Assembly (NCBI RefSeq): GCF_018736045.1 | Contig: NZ_CP076132.1 | Span: 4,673,501-4,737,500, forward strand | Length of the DNA stretch: 64,000 nucleotides | Source: Flammeovirga yaeyamensis | GTDB lineage: Bacteria > Bacteroidota > Bacteroidia > Cytophagales > Flammeovirgaceae | Direction of reading: 5' to 3' | Shown here: positions 17,406 to 25,772 of the stretch, piece after piece | Layout: the number at the start of each line of letters is the position of its first letter | Numbering within the stretch: the stretch's first letter is position 1 | Program-made: the position numbers and the translations under genes | The notes under the pieces: model-generated | Told to the model about the DNA's origin: nothing | What the model saw: only the letters and a program-made list of their open reading frames with translations | The model's database searches: none

Positions 17406-19577
17406 ATGAAGAAAACTACCTTATTAATAGGTTTTCTGATGTCACTTTTTTGTCTAAGTGCATTTGCTCAAACCAAAAACATCACCCTCGAAAACATATG
17501 GTCTGAATACAAATTCTACCCTCGTTCTGTAAGTTCTGTACGTTGGATGAACGATGGCGGATTTTACTCTAGCTTAGAGAAGAATCAGATTGTGAAAAAT
17601 AATGTTGCTACTGGGGAGGCGGTGGAAACTATCTTAAATGGTAATGATCTAAATATTGCTATCGCTGGCTATTCTTTTTCTGCAGATGAGTCTCAGATGT
17701 TATTAATGACGGACAGAGAAGCTATCTATAGAAGATCATTTAAGGCGGAATATTATATCTACGATTTTTCATCAAAGAAACTTTCGAAGCTTTCTGATAA
17801 TGGAAAACAATCGTATGCTACCTTATCACCTGATGGTAAAAAAGTAGCTTTCGTAAGAGAAAACAACCTTTTTGTTGTGGAATTGGCCGATATGAAAGAA
17901 ACGCAATTAACGAAAGATGGAAAATTCAATCATATCATCAACGGTTCTGCCGATTGGGTATATGAGGAGGAATTCTCTATGGCAAAAGCGTTTACTTGGT
18001 CGCCTGACAGTAAGAAAATTGCTTACCAAACATTTGATGAAACGGAAGTACCTGAATACAATATGCAATATTGGGGACAGTTATATCCTCAAGATTACAG
18101 ATTTAAATACCCTAAAGCGGGAGAGAAAAACTCTATCGTTTCAGTATCTGTGGTGGATTTAACTTCGGGTAAGCATCAAAAAATGGATATTGGTAAAGAA
18201 ACTGATATTTACATTCCTAGAATTCAGTGGACACAAGATTCAGGTATCTTATCGATGATCAGAATGAATCGTCTTCAGAATAAATTGGAAATTCTTCATG
18301 CAAGTGCTTTAACTGGTAGCAGTGAAGTCGTGCTTTCAGAAGAATCGAAAACTTACGTAGATCTTGATTACAATGATGATTTAACGTACTTAAAAGACGG
18401 TAAGCATTTTATCTACACTTCTGAGCAAAGTGGTTATAAGCATATTTACTTGTATGATATCAACGGTAAGTTGGTACGTCAGATTACAAATGGGGAGTGG
18501 GAAGTAACTTCTCTAGTAGGTATTAATGAGAATGTAAAAAAGCCGGTTATTTACTATATCTCTAACGAGGAAAATGACTTGGACCGTGACTTCTACTCTA
18601 TCGACTTGTACGGTAAGAAAAAAGTAAAGCTTTCTACAAAAGCAGGTCAAACTCGAGTGAATATGAGTCATGACTTCAGTTACTATATCGCTGTTCATTC
18701 ATCGGCTAATGAAGTATCTACTACTTCTCTTTTCAAAACGAAAAAGAATGAGTTGGTGAAAGTATTGGTAGACAATGCTCAGTTTAAAGGTACTATTGAA
18801 GAATATGGTTTCGTAAACAAGGAATTGTTCACTTTCAAAACAGAAGATGATGTTGAGCTTTATGGTTATATGCTAAAGCCTGCTGATTTTGATGCGGACA
18901 AGAAATATCCAGTGTTGATGTTCCAATACTCAGGTCCGGGATCTAATCAAGTAGCGAATTCTTGGGGTGGAAGTAACTATGCATGGCATCAGATGTTGAC
19001 GCAAAAAGGATATATCGTTGCAGTGGTCGATCCAAGAGGAACAGGTTCAAGAGGTAGAGACTTCAAACATGTTACCTACAAACAATTGGGTAAATACGAG
19101 GCGATCGATCAAATTGCTACAGCAAAATGGTTAGGTGAGCAAAACTATGTGGATGCTTCTAGAATTGGAATCTGGGGATGGAGTTTCGGTGGATATATGT
19201 CATCGTTATGTTTATTTACTGGAGCTGATCATTTCAAAATGGCCATTGCCGTTGCACCGGTAACGAACTGGAGATATTATGACACTATTTATACGGAGCG
19301 TTTCCAAGCATTACCTCAAAACAATGCAAGTGGTTATGACGATAACTCACCTATTCATCACGTAGATAAATTGAAAGGGAAGTTCTTCTTAATCCACGGT
19401 ACTGGCGATGACAACGTTCACGTACAAAACTCATTTGATTTATCAACAGCATTAATCAAAGCAAATAAGCAGTTTAGAGAATTCTATTATCCAAATAAAA
19501 ACCATGGCATCTATGGAGGTAATACAAGATTGCACTTGTACACTCAGATGACAGAGTTTGTGGAGAATAATTTATAA
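17406..19577 (+). CDS. Secreted dipeptidyl peptidase IV (S9 family)
   Basis: 723 residues with a signal peptide ending near LSAFAQ. Residues about 90-430 are the eight-bladed DPPIV N-terminal propeller, including WVYEEEF (the double-Glu motif that binds the substrate amino terminus). The C-terminal alpha/beta hydrolase holds the catalytic triad: Ser593 in GWSFGGY, Asp at about 668-669 in GTGDDNVH and His700 in NKNHGIYGG. It removes dipeptides with Pro or Ala at P1 from peptide N-termini in the periplasm or at the cell surface. It is a single-gene unit ending at the terminator at 19631-19676. Confidence 0.95.
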   Translation: MKKTTLLIGFLMSLFCLSAFAQTKNITLENIWSEYKFYPRSVSSVRWMNDGGFYSSLEKNQIVKNNVATGEAVETILNGNDLNIAIAGYSFSADESQMLLMTDREAIYRRSFKAEYYIYDFSSKKLSKLSDNGKQSYATLSPDGKKVAFVRENNLFVVELADMKETQLTKDGKFNHIINGSADWVYEEEFSMAKAFTWSPDSKKIAYQTFDETEVPEYNMQYWGQLYPQDYRFKYPKAGEKNSIVSVSVVDLTSGKHQKMDIGKETDIYIPRIQWTQDSGILSMIRMNRLQNKLEILHASALTGSSEVVLSEESKTYVDLDYNDDLTYLKDGKHFIYTSEQSGYKHIYLYDINGKLVRQITNGEWEVTSLVGINENVKKPVIYYISNEENDLDRDFYSIDLYGKKKVKLSTKAGQTRVNMSHDFSYYIAVHSSANEVSTTSLFKTKKNELVKVLVDNAQFKGTIEEYGFVNKELFTFKTEDDVELYGYMLKPADFDADKKYPVLMFQYSGPGSNQVANSWGGSNYAWHQMLTQKGYIVAVVDPRGTGSRGRDFKHVTYKQLGKYEAIDQIATAKWLGEQNYVDASRIGIWGWSFGGYMSSLCLFTGADHFKMAIAVAPVTNWRYYDTIYTERFQALPQNNASGYDDNSPIHHVDKLKGKFFLIHGTGDDNVHVQNSFDLSTALIKANKQFREFYYPNKNHGIYGGNTRLHLYTQMTEFVENNL

Positions 19578-19630
19578 TGATAATGTCTTGCCTTAAACAT
19601 CATCAATAAATTAGGGCGAGCATGAAATAA

Positions 19631-19676
19631 AAAACACCACTTTTAAGGTCTAAACAGACTTTGAAAGTGGTGTTTT
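19631..19676. terminator. Bidirectional terminator after DPP IV
   Basis: AAAACACCACTTT and AAAGTGGTGTTTT form a 13-bp stem with a 20-nt loop, followed by T. It separates convergent genes. Confidence 0.85.
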
Positions 19677-19814
19677 TTTTGAAGAAAAATCGATTCAAAT
19701 AGGGCGTTTGAAAAGGTAGTAAAGAGAAAATCCCTTTACTACCTCAGATGTTTTCATCAATTAAAAGTAGTTATTATCAACATCATAAATTATATACACG
19801 AGTTTACACTCAAA

Positions 19815-21206
19815 CTATAAGTAGTCTCCACCTAATGCCATATAAAGGTTTATCCTTTGTGAAATCTTCTCATATTTTAAATTCAATTGGTTGGTTGATT
19901 CGTCAATCAATTGAAGTTGCTTCTGTAATAGGGTAAACATATTCTCGTTACCTACTTGGTATTGCTTTTCAGACAATTCGTAGGTTCTTTGCAGCTTTTC
20001 TAACGCTACATTCGATTGTTCGAAACGACCTTCTACTGCTGCTACTCCATTCAAACTTGTTTCTACTTCGCTTAAAGCATTTAAATATGATTTAGCATAG
20101 TATAAAACCGCTTGTTTTTGTTGCTCGTTTTGGATAGCAATATTGGTTTTAATGGCTCCTCCTGTAAAGATTGGAGTAACCAAACCACCACCAATACTTA
20201 AGATTGGATTCGACAAATTCCACATTCCTTGTAATGTTTTATTTGCCCCTCCAAATGTAGTATTTAGTGTAAGTGATGGCCATCTTGAAGCTTCGGCCAC
20301 CTCTTTGCTGTAGAATGCTTGAGCCACTGCGAACTGAGAAATCATAATCTCAGGTCTGTTTTCCAACATACTTAATGGTAGTTCCGCCGGAATATTTGAT
20401 GACAACATCATAAGGTCTTCCTCTACGGCTAACTCACCTTTAGGATAACGTCCCATCAGTAGTTCAATCGCTCTTTTTGTGTCTTGTTCTACCTGATCAA
20501 GAATCACCAAAGTTTCCTTGTATTTGGCAATTTGTGCTTCCATTTGAAGAACATCAGATTCTTTAGCCATACCTACTTTTAATCGAACTTGATTAAACTC
20601 AGACATCGACTCTGTTGTCTCAATAGCCTCTTTGATTAACTTCTTTTGCTCAGTAATATATACCGAAGTATAATATGCTCTTGCAATAGAAGCTGCCAAT
20701 ACTTGTTTTAACTTTTTCTGTACGTACTCCGCAGAATAGATCATTGTTTCTGCTGCCTTATTTCCATAACGCAACTTTCCCCAAAGGTCCATTTCCCAAG
20801 AAGCATTCACGATACCGTAGGAAGGACCTGCTGCATTTTGCACTGGCAAATAAGCAGCTGAAGCTCCAATTCCTACTTGCGGTTTCATTCTTGATTCAGC
20901 TAATCGAAGGCCTAAATTTGCTTGTTCAATTCTGGATGACGCGATCTGAACATCAGCATTATATTTATATGCCTCTCTAATTAGTGTATCAATATTTTCA
21001 GTCTCCCATTCTTTTACCCAATCCATTTCCATTTTTTGGGTAGAATCCATCTCTTTAAATACCCAATCATTAGGGATAGACATGTTTTCTAGGGCAGTAT
21101 TGTCCTGTTTGATAGCTTCCTTAGTGGGTGCCTCTTTTAAGTTTAAACAACTACTAAGAGTAACTGATCCCACAAAGAAGAACATCAATGATTTTAATAA
21201 TTTCAT
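19815..21206 (-). CDS. TolC/OprM-type outer-membrane efflux lipoprotein
   Basis: 463 residues. A type II signal peptide with lipobox TLSSC lipidates Cys20. It has the two repeats of outer-membrane efflux proteins: long helical hairpins (NADVQIASSRIEQANLGLRL and GMAKESDVLQMEAQIAKY) and two beta-barrel strand segments per repeat. The NodT/OprM-family signature LPLSMLENRPEIMISQFAVA is present. It would provide the outer channel for the HlyD-like protein encoded next upstream. No inner-membrane pump (RND, MFS or ABC) is in this group. Confidence 0.92.
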   Translation of the reverse strand: MKLLKSLMFFFVGSVTLSSCLNLKEAPTKEAIKQDNTALENMSIPNDWVFKEMDSTQKMEMDWVKEWETENIDTLIREAYKYNADVQIASSRIEQANLGLRLAESRMKPQVGIGASAAYLPVQNAAGPSYGIVNASWEMDLWGKLRYGNKAAETMIYSAEYVQKKLKQVLAASIARAYYTSVYITEQKKLIKEAIETTESMSEFNQVRLKVGMAKESDVLQMEAQIAKYKETLVILDQVEQDTKRAIELLMGRYPKGELAVEEDLMMLSSNIPAELPLSMLENRPEIMISQFAVAQAFYSKEVAEASRWPSLTLNTTFGGANKTLQGMWNLSNPILSIGGGLVTPIFTGGAIKTNIAIQNEQQKQAVLYYAKSYLNALSEVETSLNGVAAVEGRFEQSNVALEKLQRTYELSEKQYQVGNENMFTLLQKQLQLIDESTNQLNLKYEKISQRINLYMALGGDYL

Positions 21207-21221
21207 GATGATTGGTGGATT

Positions 21222-22340
21222 TTAGTGCGCTTTTAAGATCAAGTAATTTACTTTCGCAGAAATACGAATCATTACTTTACGAATGATGTAGAACGGTTGT
21301 GTCTGTGATGTATACACAGCAACTGAACCATTCGCACCCATTGGGATGTCTGCTTCCTCTGAAACAAGCTTCACTAAATACTTTCCTCTTTTCTGAACAC
21401 CTTGATCGATCGTTGGCAACATACCAGAAGGAAGTAATTGACCTCTACTCGATGCCCATACAATAGATTCTACTTTTCCATTGTAGATTACACCTGGCTT
21501 AGAAGCAAACGTTAAGTCTACTTCGTTACCTTCTTCCATCTTATGCAACTCGTTCTGATCGAAAGAAGCAATGATATTCTGACGTCCTTCTACCAAAGTC
21601 ATAAGGTCTGCCAATGGCAATGCCATAGCACCTTTTCTTAGCTGAAGGTTAACCACTGTAGCATCAATTGGTGCTTTTACCACTGTCTGCTCTAAATCCC
21701 ATTCTGCTCTTTCCAAACGTGCAACAAGTTCTGCAACAGATACTTGCTCACCATTGTATTCCGCTTTAATTGTTGCTAAAATAGAAGCTTCCTGTGCTTT
21801 TAATTGCATTAATTGTGCTTCTAATTGCTTCACGTTGTTTTGTGCTTGTTCCAAGTCAAAACGGTTACCAGCATTCGCATCAACTAGTTCCTGGAATTGT
21901 GCTTGACGAGTTCTTGCTAATTCCAATTGCGCCTCTACTGCTTTTCTATTGGCTCTAATGGCATCAACATTTCTATATTGTACACTTACTGAAGCTCTTG
22001 CTTTCTCGATAGAAGCTTTGATACCTTCAATTTGTGCTTTAAAAGGAGCTTGTTCGATGGTGAATAAAGTATCGCCTTTAGCAATTCTGCTATTTTCTTT
22101 AACGAAAACTTCATCTACACGACCTCTAACATTCGCCTTAATTTGTACTGTTTTATTATATACCCTAACATCATCTGATGATGGCATGATGGCGTTCATC
22201 GTTAAGATTACACCTGTTACACCGATAACCGGGATTAAAAATACAATAATCTTAGATGTAGTATTCCAAGCTAAAAGTTTGAACTTGATAAAAACCAACC
22301 AAACGATTAGACCATAAACGATTAATATTAAATCTAACAT
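21222..22340 (-). CDS. HlyD/EmrA-like membrane-fusion protein (YiaV-like)
   Basis: 372 residues. Two N-terminal membrane segments (about residues 1-20 and 27-52) are followed by the biotinyl-lipoyl half NVRGRVDEVFVKENSRIAKG. A long alpha-helical hairpin (about residues 90-200) comes next, and then the second lipoyl half (VKAPIDATVVNLQLRKGAM) and a beta-barrel. The architecture with two TM segments and its pairing with a DUF3302 protein match E. coli YiaV/YiaW. It spans the periplasm and probably docks to the adjacent TolC-like lipoprotein. The exported substrate is unknown. Confidence 0.88.
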   Translation of the reverse strand: MLDLILIVYGLIVWLVFIKFKLLAWNTTSKIIVFLIPVIGVTGVILTMNAIMPSSDDVRVYNKTVQIKANVRGRVDEVFVKENSRIAKGDTLFTIEQAPFKAQIEGIKASIEKARASVSVQYRNVDAIRANRKAVEAQLELARTRQAQFQELVDANAGNRFDLEQAQNNVKQLEAQLMQLKAQEASILATIKAEYNGEQVSVAELVARLERAEWDLEQTVVKAPIDATVVNLQLRKGAMALPLADLMTLVEGRQNIIASFDQNELHKMEEGNEVDLTFASKPGVIYNGKVESIVWASSRGQLLPSGMLPTIDQGVQKRGKYLVKLVSEEADIPMGANGSVAVYTSQTQPFYIIRKVMIRISAKVNYLILKAH

Positions 22341-22367
22341 GAGAAAATAAATTTAAATAGGTTTAAG

Positions 22368-22748
22368 TTATGCGACTTCTTTGACTTCTTCCTTAGTGTT
22401 TTTCTCACCGAAAGAAGCTTCGTCAGCTTGGAAAAATTGTAAAGGATTTGAGTAGGCCCAAACTAAAGCTAATGGCCATAGCATTCCGCCCATCACTAAT
22501 GACAATAAGCACATCATATGGATAGAATCTGCTTGAGGGTGATTACGTTTTTTTGCAATCTCTTCTGGAATAATATGTATTTTCCAAAAAATCCACGCAC
22601 CTATTACAGGTACAACTGTAACTACTACCCAAGCCATAATGTCTGCGAAAGAATTTACTTTCTCTGGACTAATCATAGCCATTGCGTTATTAGGTAATGT
22701 AGACAGTATTGTGAATAAAATAAAGGATAAGGTAGTTATCTTTTTCAT
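22368..22748 (-). CDS. DUF3302 (YiaW-like) inner-membrane protein
   Basis: 126 residues. An N-terminal hydrophobic segment is followed by an EKVNSFADIMAW motif. Two or three transmembrane helices surround the family signature IPEEIAKKRNHPQADSIH and LWPLALVWAYSNPLQFF. DUF3302 genes are generally neighbours of HlyD-type fusion proteins, as here. Its role in the assembly is unknown, but it could occupy the usual position of an inner-membrane component. It is the first gene of the three-gene operon on the minus strand. Confidence 0.88.
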   Translation of the reverse strand: MKKITTLSFILFTILSTLPNNAMAMISPEKVNSFADIMAWVVVTVVPVIGAWIFWKIHIIPEEIAKKRNHPQADSIHMMCLLSLVMGGMLWPLALVWAYSNPLQFFQADEASFGEKNTKEEVKEVA

Positions 22749-23099
22749 ATCAAGTGGTGTTAATTAAGTTTTTGGTAAAGCGAAAACTCTGACATTTTTG
22801 TGCTTTACAATTTCATGTAATAATCATTCAATACTTAAATTGGATGAATTAGCAATTGATTCAATACAAACATAATTGATTACATAACAATCTAATTATT
22901 CAATAAATCATTAATAGTTATGCGATTGTTCACTTGATTTTTATTAGGTTTTAGTAATGAACATTTACAAATTAAACACAATTAGTTTATTAATAGCTAC
23001 TTAGTTTTTGATATCGATTCAACATATTATGCGAACAGATAAATAAAAAAGAATATTCACATAAGTAACAAAATTACACTTGTTTTACATCAAACATAA
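22749..23099. other. AT-rich intergenic region upstream of the HlyD operon
   Basis: No gene is seen. The region holds the promoter of the HlyD/DUF3302/TolC operon, and an AraC-type regulator gene ends just upstream on the same strand. I identify no clear operator repeats. Confidence 0.45.
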
Positions 23100-24128
23100 T
23101 TAATATAAGTTTCTTAAACCTTCAAACACTTCAGTATAACCTCCTTTTTTAAATTGTGTTGGTGTGAGTCCAGTTTCTTTTTTGAATAGATTTGTAAAAT
23201 GTGTTACAGAGTTATATCCTACTTTATTGGCAATTTCTGAGATTCCTAAATTAGTCCCTACAATTAAAGATTTTGCTTTTTGCATCCTTAAGAATTTTAT
23301 ATAATCGTACATAGAATATTTAAAGTAATCTTTAAACAAGTGATGCAATTTGGTTTTAGAAAACCCTATTCGCTTACATAAATCTTCTATAGATATTTCC
23401 TCTTCGAGATTGTCTTTGATGTACTGTTCCAATTCATCCAACTTCCCTTGGATCTCTTTTTTCATAGAATACTTAGCCTCTGCTCCATCAGTTAGCCTAT
23501 AATAGACTTCTGACACAATCATTAAAACAACACCTTTATAAATAGGTTTTCGAAGCTCTAAAGGATAACTTCTAGACATCAACTGTTCTAAAGTTTTTTC
23601 AAAATGAACTCCATATTCCATTTTATTAAAAAATGTACGGTTTGTTTCGATGCCTATATCAAAATAAGAGTGGGATTTCAGAAAATCTTTAAAATTCCTT
23701 TTTAACCAATCAAAAGAAACATATAGTGTTAAGAAAGTGTGGTGCAAATTCGCAGGGAAATTTCCATAAATAGAGGAGTTATCAGAATAGATTAAAATAT
23801 TTTTTTCATCTGATAAACTTTTATCGGGAAAATGACTCAACGTCATCCCTTCTGGATAGCCATGAAAAGCAAACTCAAAAACCATAAATTTGGCTTTCGA
23901 TTTTCTTCCATGTTCTTTGAATAATACATTATGATTGAGGGTCACATCAGAATATCGAATAAATAAACCGTCTTCAATATTGATTAATTCAAACCTTGCC
24001 TTTCCCAGGTCATTATCCATGACGAGGTGTTTATCACTTTCCTCTATAAAAGGACCAATCTGAGGAGCTGCTTCTACTACCCAGTTTTCTCTATCAAATA
24101 TTTCGACTATAATTTGGTCCTCTTTCAT
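23100..24128 (-). CDS. AraC family transcriptional regulator
   Basis: 342 residues. The last 100 residues carry two helix-turn-helix motifs, SIEDLCKRIGFSKTKLHHLF and GISEIANKVGYNSVTHFTNL, ending with FKKETGLTPTQFKK, the standard AraC signature. The N-terminal 220 residues are an effector or dimerisation region similar in style to AraC regulators that lack a cupin. It lies directly upstream of the HlyD/TolC/DUF3302 operon on the same strand and is a good candidate for controlling it. Confidence 0.92.
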   Translation of the reverse strand: MKEDQIIVEIFDRENWVVEAAPQIGPFIEESDKHLVMDNDLGKARFELINIEDGLFIRYSDVTLNHNVLFKEHGRKSKAKFMVFEFAFHGYPEGMTLSHFPDKSLSDEKNILIYSDNSSIYGNFPANLHHTFLTLYVSFDWLKRNFKDFLKSHSYFDIGIETNRTFFNKMEYGVHFEKTLEQLMSRSYPLELRKPIYKGVVLMIVSEVYYRLTDGAEAKYSMKKEIQGKLDELEQYIKDNLEEEISIEDLCKRIGFSKTKLHHLFKDYFKYSMYDYIKFLRMQKAKSLIVGTNLGISEIANKVGYNSVTHFTNLFKKETGLTPTQFKKGGYTEVFEGLRNLY

Positions 24129-24175
24129 GTTTCTTAAATTGATTTCATTATCAATCTATTCAATTTAAATAAAAA

Positions 24176-24207
24176 AAACTCCTTTTATTAAAAAATAAAA
24201 GGAGTTT
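24176..24207 (-). terminator. Terminator of thrC
   Basis: AAACTCCTTTTA and TAAAAGGAGTTT form a perfect 12-bp stem, with T-rich sequence on the minus-strand 3' side. Confidence 0.85.
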
Positions 24208-24230
24208 AAAATAGATGTGATAATACTATG

Positions 24231-25553
24231 CTAAACTGTCGCTGTTACTTCAGCCAACAAGTATTTTTTGAATTTTTTGAAATCGGCCTCTAATAAAGTC
24301 GCTTTTTTAGGACGATCGATGATCTCCTGTAACCTTTGAGGGATTTCTAGTTTTTTATTGATGACAGGCTCAACAATCTCAACAAATTTCACTGGGTGAG
24401 CTGTTGATAAGAATACACCTGCTGTTTTCTTTCCTATTTCTTCTTTATCCATATAATCCTTCAACGCTTGGTAGCCAATTGCTGAGTGAGGACAAAGAAT
24501 ATATTTCGTTTGATCATATACTTCTTTCATTGTATCACGAGTTTCCTCGTCAGTGAAATAAGTACCTGTTACCCTTTCTTTCAACGTTTCGAAATCGTTG
24601 TTATGCAACTCCAATAAACGTGGGAAGTTCGAAGGGTTACCTACATCCATAGCATTTGATATGGTAGCTAATGATGGACGAGGTTGGAAGATCTCAGTTC
24701 TTAAATAAACTGGAACAACTTTATTCGCATTAGTTGCCGCAATAAAGTGCTCTACCTTTAATCCCATTCTGTTGGCAATCATACCACCACACAAGTTACC
24801 GAAGTTACCTGATGGAGTACAGAAGATCACTTTTTTAAATCCTTCTCTCTTTAACTGAGCAAATGCGTTAAAGTAGTAGAATGATTGAGGAATTAAACGG
24901 CTAATATTAATAGAGTTCGCTGATGTTAAATTCAACGTCTCTGCAAGTTCTTTGTCTAGGAATGCTTCTTTTACCAATCGCTGACAGTCATCGAATGTAC
25001 CTTCGATTTCTACCGCTTTGATGTTACCACCATTGGTTGTTAACTGTTGTTCTTGGATAGGACTTACTTTACCTTTAGGATAAAGAATAGTCACTTGAAT
25101 TCCTTCCACCCCAAAGAAACCCTGTGCCACAGCACTACCTGTATCGCCAGAAGTGGCTACTAAAATATGTAACTTCTCACCTTTGTCTAAGAAATAAGAC
25201 ATTAGTCGAGCCATAAACCTTGCACCAAAATCTTTGAATGCTAGGGTTGGTCCGTGGAACAATTCAAGAGAATAAATCTGATCCACAACTTTTACGATAG
25301 GTGCATCAAAATTTACTGCATCGTCTACAATTTTACGAATTTCTTCAGACGGTACATCTTCGCTTAATAAAGCATTGGTCACTTCATAAGCAATATCTTG
25401 AAATGATAGTTTTTCGATGTTATCAAAAAACTCCTGAGGTAATTTTGCAATTTTCTCAGGCATATATAACCCGTTATCTTCAGGTAATCCTTTAAATAAG
25501 GCTTTCTTTAAGCTGGCCTCTTCGGCTTGTCGTTTAGTACTGTAATAGATCAT
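24231..25553 (-). CDS. thrC: Threonine synthase
   Basis: 440 residues from ATG at 25553 (MIYYSTKRQAEEASLKKALF), the usual start of this family; an upstream ATG at 25571 would add six residues. The N-terminal domain includes GLPEDNGLYMPEKI. PLP binding involves Lys107 in LAFKDFGARF, preceded by HGPT. The phosphate-binding stretch VATSGDTGSAVAQGF and later PSGNFGNLCGG are also present. It converts O-phospho-L-homoserine to threonine. The other threonine genes are not in this window. It is a single-gene unit. Confidence 0.96.
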   Translation of the reverse strand: MIYYSTKRQAEEASLKKALFKGLPEDNGLYMPEKIAKLPQEFFDNIEKLSFQDIAYEVTNALLSEDVPSEEIRKIVDDAVNFDAPIVKVVDQIYSLELFHGPTLAFKDFGARFMARLMSYFLDKGEKLHILVATSGDTGSAVAQGFFGVEGIQVTILYPKGKVSPIQEQQLTTNGGNIKAVEIEGTFDDCQRLVKEAFLDKELAETLNLTSANSINISRLIPQSFYYFNAFAQLKREGFKKVIFCTPSGNFGNLCGGMIANRMGLKVEHFIAATNANKVVPVYLRTEIFQPRPSLATISNAMDVGNPSNFPRLLELHNNDFETLKERVTGTYFTDEETRDTMKEVYDQTKYILCPHSAIGYQALKDYMDKEEIGKKTAGVFLSTAHPVKFVEIVEPVINKKLEIPQRLQEIIDRPKKATLLEADFKKFKKYLLAEVTATV

Positions 25554-25772
25554 CGTTCTCTCTTTTCGCACTCCTACAATTTTTGATTTTCAATAAGTAT
25601 GTCCGGGTGTTTATTGAAAATATCTCAAGCAAAGATATGTATTTTCTAAAAAATTTCAATAAAACATGTAGTTTAATAATCATTTTACAATAAAATCACC
25701 CACATTCTTGTTATATTTTTTTTTATTTTAGTGGTTTGATACAATTTCAACATAAATTGTGATATTCCTCTA

